From Endozoicomonas sp. Mp262 (lineage in GTDB: Bacteria > Pseudomonadota > Gammaproteobacteria > Pseudomonadales > Endozoicomonadaceae): DNA of 64,000 bases. This document shows, piece after piece, positions 10,121-20,729 of this stretch; within the stretch, counting starts at the first letter, position 1; every line of letters begins with the position of its first letter. The translations under genes were made by a program, and so were the position numbers. The stretch spans positions 3,606,501-3,670,500 of the forward strand of contig NZ_CP092489.1 of the NCBI RefSeq assembly GCF_025643335.1, written 5' to 3'. Below the pieces are notes generated by a model that made no database searches, was not told the origin of the DNA, and saw only the letters and a list, made by a program, of their open reading frames with translations.

Positions 10121-11090
10121 ACCTGAGTTCGACATAAGAAACTGATTTTATATAGCATAGCTACCACGCTGATTAGGGGTGGAGTAGTGCTGTGCTGACC
10201 AAGGTATTTTGCAGGGTAGACGATTTTTGCAAGCAATTTGAACCAAAGCTAAACCAGTATCTGATCGAGCATTGTGGCCGCAAGCGCATTCGTAAACAGT
10301 CTCTATCAATCAGCGAAGTGGCAACGATCGTCATCCTATTTCATGCTAAAGGCTATCGTTGTCTGAAGCACTTCTATATTAATCATGTCTGTAAATACTG
10401 GCATAAGCACTTTCACGGGCTAGTCAGCTACAATCGGTTTGTTGAGCTGATGCCACAAGCGCTTATGGTACTCTCAGCTTTCTTGCAGACACGATATGGC
10501 AAGGTGTCTGGCATTTCTTATATAGATTCAACCGGCATCGCTGTCTGTGAAAAAAGTCGGGCTCTGCGCCATAAAGTGTTTAAAGATGAAGCAGGCTGGG
10601 GTAAGTCTTCTACACACTGGTATTACGGCTTTAAGCTTCACCTGATTATCAATGATACCGGTGAGTTGCTGGCGGTTAAGTGTACATCAGGTAATACCGA
10701 TGATCGTGCTGTTCTTGAAGATATGTGCTGCCACTTGTTTGGTAAGCTGTTCGGCGACAAAGGCTATATATCCAAGGCCAAAGCCCAGCTTTTAAAAGAA
10801 AAATACGATGTTGACCTGATTACGACGCGCAGGAAAAACATGAAACCTCAGAACCTGCCTGCTTTTGATAAAGTACTGCTGAGAGGGCGTGCAATCATTG
10901 AGACGGTCAACGATCAGTTGAAAAATATCTCTCAGATAGAGCACACCCGCCACCGCTCAAAGTTCAATTTTATGGTGAACTTGCTGGCAGGGCTTATAGC
11001 CTATACGTTTCAAAAAAAGAAGCCTTCTCTGAGCATTCAGCATACGGGGCTGGTTGAGTTGGTTGCTTAACCGTTATGTCGAACTCAGGT
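10121..11090 (+). mobile_element. IS982-family insertion sequence
   Basis: A 970-bp element with perfect 17-bp terminal inverted repeats, ACCTGAGTTCGACATAA (10121-10137) and its complement at 11074-11090. It carries one transposase gene. No target-site duplication is visible in the flanks, consistent with a deletion or rearrangement next to the element, since apbE is truncated on one side only. Confidence 0.9.
10192..11070 (+). CDS. IS982-family transposase
   Basis: The 292-residue transposase has the DDE residues in likely contexts: SYIDSTGIAVCE, LFGDKGYISK and RAIIETVNDQLK. The layout with YGFKLHLIINDTGELLA and HTRHRS is typical of IS982. The start is uncertain; the TTG/CTG-type codon at 10192 or the in-frame region just after it is possible. 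The gene is not disrupted. Confidence 0.88.
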   Translation: MLTKVFCRVDDFCKQFEPKLNQYLIEHCGRKRIRKQSLSISEVATIVILFHAKGYRCLKHFYINHVCKYWHKHFHGLVSYNRFVELMPQALMVLSAFLQTRYGKVSGISYIDSTGIAVCEKSRALRHKVFKDEAGWGKSSTHWYYGFKLHLIINDTGELLAVKCTSGNTDDRAVLEDMCCHLFGKLFGDKGYISKAKAQLLKEKYDVDLITTRRKNMKPQNLPAFDKVLLRGRAIIETVNDQLKNISQIEHTRHRSKFNFMVNLLAGLIAYTFQKKKPSLSIQHTGLVELVA

Positions 11091-11100
11091 CATATAAAAT

Positions 11101-11145
11101 GCACCTGCAGAATTGCTTTTTTATGCAGCAGGTGTTTTTTATATG
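11101..11145 (+). terminator. Rho-independent terminator-like hairpin
   Basis: CACCTGC (from 11102) pairs with GCAGGTG (to about 11134) around a short loop, followed by six T residues. It lies directly right of the IS982 element and may have belonged to the gene lost there. Confidence 0.5.
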
Positions 11146-11364
11146 AAAAAAATGATGCTTTTATGGAGGGGAGGGGGTAAAAGCCTGTATCTCCTATTTT
11201 ATTGTTTTTCAATTATGAGTAAAGTGCATGTTTTGCATTTATACTATGATTTTTTTGCAATGCTTGACCGGCGCTTTAAGAATCCGGGAGCTGATTTTTC
11301 ATCAGGTTTGGAACGAAATACATTCTGGCTGCTTGTGATGAAAATTAATGATTGTGGAGGGAAT

Positions 11365-11961
11365 ATGGAAAAAAATATGCACTTATGGGAAGAGTATTAT
11401 CAAAAGATTCTTGCTAATCCCCATAGAATACAAACTGAAATTGCAGAGGCTCTCAATAGCTCAGGAAATTTTAAAGCCATTGATTGCGGTTGTGGAACGG
11501 GAGCCGATATTTCATTTCTTGTTGAGAAAGGTTATGAAGTATCTGGTTTTGATATGCATCAAGAGTCAGTGAAAATATGTAGCGACAGATTTCACGGTAA
11601 TCCAAATGTTGATATTTCACAGAGTCATTTTATTGATTTTAACTATTTTGACTGTGGATTAGTTCTTGCCAACTTAAGTTTATTCTTTTGCGAGCCAAAA
11701 GATTTTTCTGAAGTATGGTCTAAAATCGATGATGCGATTCTACCCGGTGGTGTGTTCTGTGGCGATTTCATGGGGTTCAGGGATTCCTGGGTGACTGACT
11801 GTGATACTACCGTTTGTCCTCTGACAGAAGAGCAAGTGAATGGTTTATTTTCTGGCTATAAAGTGGAACAGTTCAAAGAGAATGACAGTCAGGGGGTCAC
11901 GGCGCTGGGTGTAACCAAGCACTGGCATATATATCAGGTCATTGCAAAAAAAGCGCAGTGA
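11365..11961 (+). CDS. Class I SAM-dependent methyltransferase
   Basis: Start chosen at ATG 11365, just after GTGGAGGG, giving about 198 residues; a longer upstream frame from 11113 has an unlikely composition. The SAM-binding motif I is AIDCGCGTGADISFL, followed by VSGFDMHQESV (acidic residue at the end of strand 2) and GLVLANLSLFF (motif III region). The fold is that of small-molecule methyltransferases. The closest idea is a TehB/type-11-like enzyme, but the substrate is not predictable. It stands alone between the IS982 region and tRNA-Arg. Confidence 0.8.
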   Translation: MEKNMHLWEEYYQKILANPHRIQTEIAEALNSSGNFKAIDCGCGTGADISFLVEKGYEVSGFDMHQESVKICSDRFHGNPNVDISQSHFIDFNYFDCGLVLANLSLFFCEPKDFSEVWSKIDDAILPGGVFCGDFMGFRDSWVTDCDTTVCPLTEEQVNGLFSGYKVEQFKENDSQGVTALGVTKHWHIYQVIAKKAQ

Positions 11962-12216
11962 ATCGGTTATGAATGATAAAACCAAGCCGTTTAACAAACG
12001 GAAAAAAGGAGTAAATTTTGACGGGTATATTTTGTAGGGGTACTTACCTACTACACATTTTAATCCCGGTTATATACTATCTCCGCTGTGTGGCAAGCAT
12101 TCACTGGGTGTCAGAATGTTTAACAGGTCAATAAAAGCCTTATTGATCAAGGTGGATATTTTGAAGTAAGGTTGCTGCCCTAACTGATTGATTAATCAGT
12201 GTTCAGTTATTATAAC

Positions 12217-12293
12217 GCGCTCGTAGCTCAGCTGGATAGAGTACCTGGCTACGAACCAGGCGGTCGGAGGTTCGAATCCTCCCGAGCGCGCCA
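12217..12293 (+). tRNA. tRNA-Arg (ACG)
   Basis: The cloverleaf has acceptor stem GCGCTCG/CGAGCGC, anticodon stem CCTGG/CCAGG with loop CTACGAA (anticodon ACG), T-arm GGAGGTTCGAATCCTCC and an encoded CCA. The A at position 34 is normally edited to inosine by TadA. Confidence 0.97.
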
Positions 12294-12499
12294 TTTCTTT
12301 ATCTTCCGTCTTTGCCTCCTGTTTATATTTGTTTAGACAGGGCTGGTTTCTCAAACAGAAGTATCGTTGAGTATTTAGAGGTCAAATAAGTGATCTTTAT
12401 CCCGTCAATGATGTATATCACTTGTGTATCTTCCTACTTTCCTTATTATTAGGCTCCTTTGTACTTGATCCTGTTTTCTAATAGAAAGGTGTCAGATAA

Positions 12500-13783
<1,284 letters not shown>

Positions 13784-13810
13784 TAGATCCGTTTTATAAA
13801 AAATGAAAAG

Positions 13811-13842
13811 GTCGGGAGCAGGATACTGTTTCCGGCTTTTTT
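13811..13842 (+). terminator. Probable serS terminator
   Basis: GTCGG and CCGGC can pair across about 16 bases, followed by seven T residues. It lies 28 bp after the serS stop. The stem is short, so the call is tentative. Confidence 0.4.
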
Positions 13843-13951
13843 TATTGCTATCAAGCGCTTTAAACGGGTGTTTAAAAATAAGGCTGAGTTCGGCGTCTTT
13901 GTGATAGAGTTGAGTCCAGTAAAATGAAAGTGACATGAATGGGGGGAATTT

Positions 13952-14290
13952 ATGCGGAAGGGTACAACCATCCACCTTGAGGCTTTTCGTGTTTTAACCA
14001 AGTGCTTCCCGCATATGACGGCCAGGGATATGATGTTTCTCCTGGAGATATATTGGCGACCAAGGCAGTCACCACAGGAACTCTGTGAAAGAACCGGTTA
14101 TGCTTCTCATGAACTGGGGGAATTCCAGCGGCGGTTTGGTTGTGTTAAAGAGCGTCCCGTGGAAGGTGCTTTGATTGTTTTGGTGGCCGGGAAGGTGTCC
14201 GGAAGGCAGGAGTTTCAGCTAACCCCTACCGGTGAAGGGGTTGCCCGTTCATTGTTGTATGGTAAGTACGATAATAGACAATCAGCCTGA
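13952..14290 (+). CDS. Small conserved-looking protein, winged-helix-like
   Basis: A 112-residue protein with a clear GGGGGG ribosome site five bases before ATG. The order of helices, then GRQEFQLTPTGEGVARSLL near the C-terminus, is reminiscent of MarR-type winged-helix regulators (beta-wing followed by LT..G), but I cannot name a family. Its 3' end overlaps the converging MATE gene by nine bases. A role as a regulator is an inference from the fold-like pattern only. Confidence 0.65.
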   Translation: MRKGTTIHLEAFRVLTKCFPHMTARDMMFLLEIYWRPRQSPQELCERTGYASHELGEFQRRFGCVKERPVEGALIVLVAGKVSGRQEFQLTPTGEGVARSLLYGKYDNRQSA

Positions 14291-15694
14291 TTCCTGTTGA
14301 ACCGGAATTTTTTCTGGTGTTGATACCACCAGATTTTTTAACCAGCGCCGGGTTACAATCCGGTGCAGTACTAATACGGCTTTTGTGACCTCTTCCATGA
14401 GTCCACAGATAAAAACAAGATAAAGAGGGAGTTGCCAGACAGTTGCTGCAAGCCATGCCAGCGGTAAGCCTACACACCACATGCCGATGATATTAATCAG
14501 GGCTGTGGCATTTACATCCCCGCCGCTTCTCAATACACCCACGATACCAACCAGATTGATCACTCTCAGGCAAAGTGCCATGCCTGCCACAATGACAACC
14601 TGTTTGGCTGCAAGAATGGTAGCTTCCCTCAGTTCACCCAAAAGCATTATTACATGAGCATTAAACAGAATGAGAATTAAACCGATTAACAGGGCTATGA
14701 TGGGGGAACCCATCAGAAATAGCCGACCTTGTTTCCAGGCGGCATCAAATTGGCTGGCACCCAGCTCATGGCCAAGGATGATGGAGGCGCCAATGGCAAA
14801 TCCAATAAATAGAGAGATAAGTAGTCCTTCAATAGCGGACACTGCACTCATAATAGCTAATTCATCAACTCCCATTTGCCCATAGATCAAGTGATATAAG
14901 ACGACACCAAAGGCCCAAAGTCCATCCTGGAAAATAATGGGAAGGCTCACCTTCAGGTAGCGTTTCAGCTCTGTACGACGAAATGCCTTTGATAGATCCC
15001 TGGCTGTGGGTATCAGGTAAGTTCGGAAATTGAGAATGCAATAGCATAAAATAACCAGTTGAAGGAGTCGGGCCAATGCGGTTCCCAGGGCTGAGCCGGC
15101 AACACCCATGGCAGGAATACCAAAAGCACCGAATATAAAAATATAGTTGAGGGCAATGTTTACAAGAATGGTCAGAAGACCAATTCGTGTGGGGGTTGTT
15201 GCATCATTGCTGGCTCTCAATGCCGCCTCCAGGGGCACCACTATAGCTGTACATAGAATCGATGGCGCAGTAATCAATAGATAGTCACTGCCGAGACTAA
15301 GGAGTTCCGGGCTGCTACTGGCAAACCCTATAATTGCATCGGTAAAAAGGAGGTAGACAATAATAAATGGAATAGTAATAAGTATGGAGGCTGCGAGAGA
15401 CAGAGCCAGTGTTCGGCGGACACCGCTGGTATCCCTGGCACCTATATACTGGGCGGCCAGTATACTAAGTCCTCCGCCCAGGGAGGCTGACAGGATAAGG
15501 TTGAAAAAGAATATTCTGTTTCCTAGTCCAACGGCAGCTACGGCAGACTCTCCGAGCTGTCCGACCATCAGGATATCAATAAGTCCCAGCAGGGAAAACA
15601 TCATACACTGGATAGAAATAGGTATTGCCAGCTGCCAGAGCTTTTTCAAAAAATCTTTATTGGTGTGAGCAGGCTGTTCTTTGTAATTATTCAT
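14282..15694 (-). CDS. MATE-family multidrug/sodium efflux transporter
   Basis: Polytopic inner-membrane protein, about 470 residues with roughly twelve hydrophobic segments. It contains the MATE features QCMMFSLLGLIDILMVGQLG in TM1 and a repeated second half (IFQDGLWAFGVVLYHLIYGQMG). These proteins export cationic drugs or metabolites in exchange for Na+ or H+. The start at 15694 (MNNYKEQPAHTNK) is preferred; a TTG at 15742 would add 16 residues but lies in a repeat fragment. It converges with the small gene at 13952, overlapping by nine bases. Confidence 0.9.
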   Translation of the reverse strand: MNNYKEQPAHTNKDFLKKLWQLAIPISIQCMMFSLLGLIDILMVGQLGESAVAAVGLGNRIFFFNLILSASLGGGLSILAAQYIGARDTSGVRRTLALSLAASILITIPFIIVYLLFTDAIIGFASSSPELLSLGSDYLLITAPSILCTAIVVPLEAALRASNDATTPTRIGLLTILVNIALNYIFIFGAFGIPAMGVAGSALGTALARLLQLVILCYCILNFRTYLIPTARDLSKAFRRTELKRYLKVSLPIIFQDGLWAFGVVLYHLIYGQMGVDELAIMSAVSAIEGLLISLFIGFAIGASIILGHELGASQFDAAWKQGRLFLMGSPIIALLIGLILILFNAHVIMLLGELREATILAAKQVVIVAGMALCLRVINLVGIVGVLRSGGDVNATALINIIGMWCVGLPLAWLAATVWQLPLYLVFICGLMEEVTKAVLVLHRIVTRRWLKNLVVSTPEKIPVQQESG

Positions 15695-15933
15695 TTGTAA
15701 ACAAGTGTTTATTAGTAACTGGAAGTTGTTGTTTTTGGTCAACAGCCCCTAAAAGACTGGTTTTTTATTTTGCATCGTCAGTGATGGATTGCATAGCTAT
15801 CAGGGTAGAGAAACATTGTATTAAGTGGTTTTTCATTGTAAAAGAAACAATGAAAAACTATAAATAAAGTTCCCCTTTAAATAATCAACCTGGATTTTAA
15901 TAAGATATCCGGGTTAAGTAATAATGAAAAATC

Positions 15934-17286
15934 ATGAGTGCAATACAACGAATTTCCTCGAATAGAGCGTTTATTTTAGCTATTGCCGGTGCTGCAATCG
16001 GTCTGGGTAATATCTGGCGGTTTCCCTATGTTGCCGGAGAAAACGGGGGGAGTCTGTTTTTTCTGGTGTACCTGCTGTTTGTTATCGTGATGGGACTGCC
16101 TGTGATGATAGCGGAAATCAGCCTTGGGCGTGCCGGGCGGGCTTCTCCTGCCAGCAGCTTTCGTCAATTAGCTGTTGCCAGCGGGCGCTCAAGGCAGTGG
16201 TCAAAAGTGGCGGCTCTGGGAACACTGGCGGCAACCCTGGTACTTTCTTTTTATAGTGTGGTTTCAGGCTGGGCTATTTATTATTTTATTGAGGCTGTCA
16301 GTGGTGATTTGAGTGATCTGTCGATAACTGAAGCGAATCATGTGTTTGAGGAATTTTTGGCCTCTCCTTCACGGCTGATATTATTTCACTCCCTGTTTAT
16401 TGTAATGACGATTCTGGTGAGTGGCAGTAAGGTTTCTCAGGGTATTGAAAAGCTGAATGCCTGGTTGATGCCGCTTATGTATTTTATTTTGCTGGCGCTG
16501 GTGGTATATGCCAGTGGCTTCAATGGTTTTAGTCAGGCTATCGACTATCTTTTCGCAGTCAGGATGGAGGCTTTGGAGTGGTCTGTTTTTCTTGAGGCCA
16601 TGGGGCATGCATTTTTTACCCTGGCTATTGGTGCCTGTTGTTTGATGGCGTATGGCGCCTATATGCCGGAGCGACAATCCATTATAAAGGCTGTCTGTAT
16701 TGTTGCGCTTTTGGATGTTCTGGTTGCGGTTATGGTAGGGATAGCCAGTTTCTCTGTTGTATTTACTGAAAGTATTGAACCCGCTGCCGGGCCGGGTCTG
16801 ATGTTTATTGCCTTGCCTGTTGCCCTGGGTAGTATGCCCATGGGGGACTGGGTACTGCCTTTATTTTTTCTATTGATGATTATTGCCACCTGGACCTCAT
16901 CGGTTAATCTTGGAGAGCCTCTGGTGGTATTAGCTGCCAGGTGGCTGGGTTCCAGATGGCGAGGCGCAGTATTAACGGGTTTGGTTGTCTGGCTCGCAGG
17001 TATTGTACCAGCCCTGTCTTTCAATGTTTTTTCAGGTATTAGCCCTCTTCCGGGTAAGTCTCTTTTTGATGTGTATACAGCTTTTCCAACGCAGATTTTG
17101 CTGCCTGTCACAGGGTTATTGATTTTGCTGTTTGCAGGCTATGTGCTGGATCAAAAACGTTTACAGGAGCAGCTGGGTTTAACAGGGATTCAGTTTAAAT
17201 GCTGGTTGATACTGATTAGGCTGGTCAGTCCACTGTTGGTGGTAACGGTACTGGTTAGTGGGATTATTAAATCACAGGCAGGGTAA
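15934..17286 (+). CDS. Sodium-dependent transporter, NSS/SNF family
   Basis: A 450-residue membrane protein. The N-terminal FILAIAGAAIGLGNIWRFPY is the TM1 signature of neurotransmitter:sodium symporters such as LeuT and MhsT, where the unwound helix binds Na+ and an amino acid. ENGGSLFFLVYLLFV (TM2 start) and the TM6 region with FFTLAIGACCLMAYGAYM follow. It probably imports an amino acid or related solute. It stands alone, 190 bp from the divergent MATE gene. Confidence 0.92.
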   Translation: MSAIQRISSNRAFILAIAGAAIGLGNIWRFPYVAGENGGSLFFLVYLLFVIVMGLPVMIAEISLGRAGRASPASSFRQLAVASGRSRQWSKVAALGTLAATLVLSFYSVVSGWAIYYFIEAVSGDLSDLSITEANHVFEEFLASPSRLILFHSLFIVMTILVSGSKVSQGIEKLNAWLMPLMYFILLALVVYASGFNGFSQAIDYLFAVRMEALEWSVFLEAMGHAFFTLAIGACCLMAYGAYMPERQSIIKAVCIVALLDVLVAVMVGIASFSVVFTESIEPAAGPGLMFIALPVALGSMPMGDWVLPLFFLLMIIATWTSSVNLGEPLVVLAARWLGSRWRGAVLTGLVVWLAGIVPALSFNVFSGISPLPGKSLFDVYTAFPTQILLPVTGLLILLFAGYVLDQKRLQEQLGLTGIQFKCWLILIRLVSPLLVVTVLVSGIIKSQAG

Positions 17287-17305
17287 TAATTTAATAAAAT
17301 ACCTG

Positions 17306-18130
17306 TTATCTGACCACGATAATTTCATTGGTGCAGTCCCCGGGATAATTTTCATGGTTGGAATCCATACTGCAAACACCGCTGAGTAAGGAAAATCGTG
17401 ACTGATTACTGGTGTTGGCTTGAGACCAGTGCACCAGGTAGGGATGCATCATCAAGGCATCACCTGCCTGTAATCGCGGAGAAATTGCCTTTTTCTTCCA
17501 ATCCGGGTCGAAGTTGTCACAGGCTGGCACAATGCTTTCGGGGGTCAGATTGTGGTGGGAACCGGGTACAACCTGCAAGCCGCCATTTTCCGGCCCTGCT
17601 GCATCAATGGCAATCACTGCAACCACATAGCTGCCCCAGCCGTTAATATCCTGCCAGTTGGGGTCGCAGTGCAGTCGGAACTCAACGTCCCTGTGGGGCT
17701 GGAAGCTGACGCTGTCTCCTGGCTCCTTGGGATGAAATTGGCAAATAATGTGTTCGAAGGTTTTTGACAATATGACATCGGCAAAGGCTTTAAGAAGCTT
17801 GGGGTGTCTGGAGGTGGCGAGTAATGTAGGATCACTGCTGCCACAACCACATACCCGGTAAAGCCTTTGCAGCTGGCTTTGGCTATTGTTCTTTAAGACG
17901 AAAAGGGAACCCTGGTGATTGACCCGTCCATCAAAATCCGGTCCCAGGGTGCTGGCCAGTTTTCTGGCATCACGAATCAGGTTTTTTAGTGCCTTTTTGT
18001 TTTCGGTGACTTCCTCGGGGGAAAGCAGGTTTTTGATGATGCAATAACCCTCATTGAAGAATCCTTGCCAGTCTTGCTCTGACAGGGGGGACCCGGTGCC
18101 AAGATTGCGGGGAGGGAGTGGAGTTGCCAT
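17306..18130 (-). CDS. Phytanoyl-CoA dioxygenase (PhyH) family protein
   Basis: Fe(II)/2-oxoglutarate-dependent oxygenase, 274 residues. The metal triad is likely in QPHRDVEFRLHCD (H-x-D) and the distal His in LMMHPYLVHWSQANTS, with the 2-oxoglutarate-binding Arg shortly after (SNQSRFSLL). GGLQVVPGSHHNL is the typical strand before the distal His. The substrate cannot be predicted. The start ATG at 18130 is preceded by AGAGG. It converges with the sodium symporter gene, leaving only 20 bp between stops. Confidence 0.85.
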   Translation of the reverse strand: MATPLPPRNLGTGSPLSEQDWQGFFNEGYCIIKNLLSPEEVTENKKALKNLIRDARKLASTLGPDFDGRVNHQGSLFVLKNNSQSQLQRLYRVCGCGSSDPTLLATSRHPKLLKAFADVILSKTFEHIICQFHPKEPGDSVSFQPHRDVEFRLHCDPNWQDINGWGSYVVAVIAIDAAGPENGGLQVVPGSHHNLTPESIVPACDNFDPDWKKKAISPRLQAGDALMMHPYLVHWSQANTSNQSRFSLLSGVCSMDSNHENYPGDCTNEIIVVR

Positions 18131-18321
18131 GGCAGACCTCTGCTCATTGAGTGCTTATGGTAGTTAAAAAAACAGAGCTGGACAGCGTACTCACTTATTG
18201 TGTTTTAAAAAACTGCTATCACTTTTCCTTATTATGTGGTCAACACCTATTACTTGAAGTATATCAATATTTGAAAGGATTCGCTGTGGTACCTTCTGTG
18301 CTGCTTGCAGCTGCTCTGTTT

Positions 18322-18586
18322 TAGGGGCTGTTGACGTTTGATCGTGTGTTCAGCCAAAACCAGCGGTTTCGTGGCTAGACGCAGTAGCGCAGGAATACTC
18401 ACGTCTTTCAAGCTACTGCAACGACGGCACGGAATCGCTGGTTTTGGCCCTTCGGGTGGCTCGTAAAGCGGCTTTCCGACTGCGTTGGACTGGCTTGACG
18501 TAGAATAACTATGCCTGCACCAGTCCGCCTTGCGGAAAACCGCTTTACGAGCCACTGAACTCACGATCAAACGTCAACAGCCCCTA
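18322..18586. repeat. 265-bp palindromic MITE-like element
   Basis: The ends are a perfect 25-bp inverted repeat (18322-18346 against 18562-18586, outer sequence TAGGGGCTGTTGACG), extending to 32 bp with one mismatch. Two further inverted pairs lie inside: CCAAAACCAGCG near 18354 with CGCTGGTTTTGG near 18436, and GTGGCTCGTAAAGCGG near 18467 with its complement near 18540. No coding capacity. The outermost part, GTCAACAGCCCCTA, recurs at 15740-15753, upstream of the MATE gene. Confidence 0.8.
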
Positions 18587-18656
18587 GGGTATTTAAAAGA
18601 ATTCTATTCATAAATGTCATGGCTGCAGGGTAGCGCTACTATCGAAGGAGTTTTTT

Positions 18657-20162
18657 GTGCAAAGTTTCATGTCCAAGTTTCCCAGGATGGCGCGGGTATT
18701 AATCCTGCGTCAGCTGCTTTGGGGGGCAGCGTATTATGGTGTTTATGTTCTTTTAACTAAATATTTTCTGAATGAGCTAAATTACAGCGAAGCAGATACC
18801 ATTATGATGCTGGGAGCCTTCGGAGCTGTGGGTCCTGTGTTTTCTGCTGTGGGTGGTTTTGTTGCAGACCGTTATATAGGCTCCTTTCGGTCGGTCTATA
18901 TTGGCTATACCATCTATACCATCGGTTTCTTCCTCCTGGGTATTGGTGCCTCAACCCTGAATATCCCGCTGAGTATTTTCTCCATTGCCCTGATAGGTTA
19001 TGCCCGTGGGCTTTCAGCAACCAGTCCCACAGTCTTGCTGGGTAATTCCTACCCTGAAGACAAGCGGGTGGAATTCCAGGAAGGCTTGACCGTCAACTAC
19101 TCAATTAACAATTTGGGTTCCTTTGCTTCCCAATATCTGTTTCCCTTTTTTGTGGCCTATGTGGCCTATCAGGGAAACTTCTTTATCTCAGCAACTCTGA
19201 TGTTTATTACCCTGGTTCTATTCTTTACCTTTAGAAAGGAGCTTGCGGAAGTGGGTAATGAGGTTGACAGAAAACCGGTAAGCCTGAAAATTTGGGCTGC
19301 TTTCATAGTGGGCTCCATCGCTATGCTGGGACTGGTTTATTGGGTTTTTGCCAATCTTGATGAAGGAAAATACCTTTTATATAGCCTGGGTGGTTGTGCC
19401 ATTCTTTATTTTATTGTTGAGATGTTCAAGGCAACCACCGCCTATAAATATAAAATGGGTGCTGTTCTGATCACCCTGTTTATTCTGATCTGTTTTTATT
19501 TTTACTATGGTCAGATGACAACGTCGATGAATATTTATGCCATTAACCTGATGAGCGAGCATTTATTGGGCTTTATTCCGATTCGTCCTGAAGCCAATGC
19601 AGCGTTCAACCCCCTATGGTGTTTTGTGCTGGGTGCACCGGTTATTTATATCTACTCATGGCTTGATAAAAAAGGGATTTCACCTTCTATTCCAACCAAG
19701 TTTGCTGCCGCTTTCCTGTTTAGTGCAACGGCGTTTGCCCTGCTGGCTCTTTCTACTCAACATGTCGATGGACAGGGTAAAATAGCCGCTGACTGGATTC
19801 TCTGGGTTCACTTCTTCCAGTCACTGGCGGAATTGATCGTGGGAGCCCTGGGTGCCGGCTTTATTTTTGAGATGGTGCCCAGGTATCTGTCTGCCTTTGC
19901 CATTGGTCTCCGTTCTGTGACCCTGTCCTTAAGTGGTATTTTGGCTGCCGTTATTTCAACCAAGATAGCCTTGCCTAAAGATCAGGTATTAACCCCTGAA
20001 ATCATTGATGGTGTTTATGCAGGTTACTTTACCAACCTGGCTATTTTTGCGGTGGTGATGGCGATTGTGACCCTGCTACTATCCAGGTTGATCGGTAAGC
20101 TCATTGCCAGGGGTGAAGCCCTGGAGCAAGAAGCTCAGCTTGATCCCGCAACTGCAAACTGA
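18657..20162 (+). CDS. POT/PTR2-like MFS transporter (proton-dependent oligopeptide type)
   Basis: A 501-residue, roughly 12-14-TM protein. The GTG start at 18657 is preceded by an excellent AAGGAG six bases upstream. TM1 has RQLLWGAAYYGVYVLL, which resembles the POT E-x-x-E-R-F-x-Y-Y-G motif but lacks its two glutamates and the Arg-Phe. GGFVADRYIG is the MFS loop 2-3 motif, and QEGLTVNYSINNLGSF matches the second PTR signature (F-Y-x-x-I-N-x-G). POT proteins import di- and tripeptides with protons. The missing ExxER means the substrate may differ. Confidence 0.8.
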   Translation: MQSFMSKFPRMARVLILRQLLWGAAYYGVYVLLTKYFLNELNYSEADTIMMLGAFGAVGPVFSAVGGFVADRYIGSFRSVYIGYTIYTIGFFLLGIGASTLNIPLSIFSIALIGYARGLSATSPTVLLGNSYPEDKRVEFQEGLTVNYSINNLGSFASQYLFPFFVAYVAYQGNFFISATLMFITLVLFFTFRKELAEVGNEVDRKPVSLKIWAAFIVGSIAMLGLVYWVFANLDEGKYLLYSLGGCAILYFIVEMFKATTAYKYKMGAVLITLFILICFYFYYGQMTTSMNIYAINLMSEHLLGFIPIRPEANAAFNPLWCFVLGAPVIYIYSWLDKKGISPSIPTKFAAAFLFSATAFALLALSTQHVDGQGKIAADWILWVHFFQSLAELIVGALGAGFIFEMVPRYLSAFAIGLRSVTLSLSGILAAVISTKIALPKDQVLTPEIIDGVYAGYFTNLAIFAVVMAIVTLLLSRLIGKLIARGEALEQEAQLDPATAN

Positions 20163-20202
20163 TCATTAATAGGCTGGTTTTTGAGTGCTGGTGGTAGGAA
20201 TG

Positions 20203-20571
20203 CTAGCGCTCAAAACCAATATCCTCTGCGGTAATCTCAATAATACGGTGCTCCCAGCTCTCGCCATTTAACCGGGTTTTGACACAAACCTGAATGGATG
20301 TGGGCGCGTGGAGTACGCCGTTCTCTTTATAGATGGCGTTCTCTGCCATCATATCTGTTGCCTTCTTCAGGCCGCGCTGAATACCTTTCTCATACCATTC
20401 CATGGCTATTTTCTTAATCATTTCTGGCAGCGTATCCAGGGTGTTGGCGCAATGGCTGTGGGGCAGGTGGTAAACCCTCGTATTATTTTGCCTGGGGGAG
20501 GGGAGGGGTATTGTCTGCTTCTGCTTTTGTTTTACAGTATTTCGACGACTTGACCGGGTTCTTGTGGCCAT
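20203..20571 (-). CDS. Conserved-looking hypothetical protein
   Basis: About 122 residues from ATG 20571 (AAGGATG upstream); two earlier starts are possible. The first third is basic and Ser/Arg/Gln-rich. The second part has a helix around MIKKIAMEWYEKGIQRGLKKA and ends in mixed charged sequence. No family is recognised. It sits alone between the POT-like transporter, whose stop is 41 bp away, and the feo operon. Confidence 0.55.
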   Translation of the reverse strand: MATRTRSSRRNTVKQKQKQTIPLPSPRQNNTRVYHLPHSHCANTLDTLPEMIKKIAMEWYEKGIQRGLKKATDMMAENAIYKENGVLHAPTSIQVCVKTRLNGESWEHRIIEITAEDIGFER

Positions 20572-20710
20572 GGCTGGGCATCCTTCCTTGGTGCGCATAG
20601 GGCTGATTTCAGAATACCATGTCCACCTGTCAGATAAAAACACGCATATAGTGGAAAAACCGTAGTCTGATATGAGTCAATAGATGGTTAGTTGCAGGTA
20701 ATCATAAATT

Positions 20711-20729
20711 GTAACCATTCTCATTTGCG
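20711..20729 (+). promoter_or_regulatory. Candidate Fur box upstream of feoA
   Basis: On the minus strand the site reads CGCAAATGAGAATGGTTAC, which shares the AATGAGAAT core and flanking AT positions with the 19-bp Fur consensus. It lies about 210 bp before feoA. Iron repression of feo by Fur is well established in gammaproteobacteria; the match here is partial. Confidence 0.4.

Noticed and set aside
10030-10236. A 68-residue minus-strand frame across the IS982 left end.
   Set aside because: It spans two unrelated pieces (apbE fragment and IS end) and has no ribosome site; it is a shadow.
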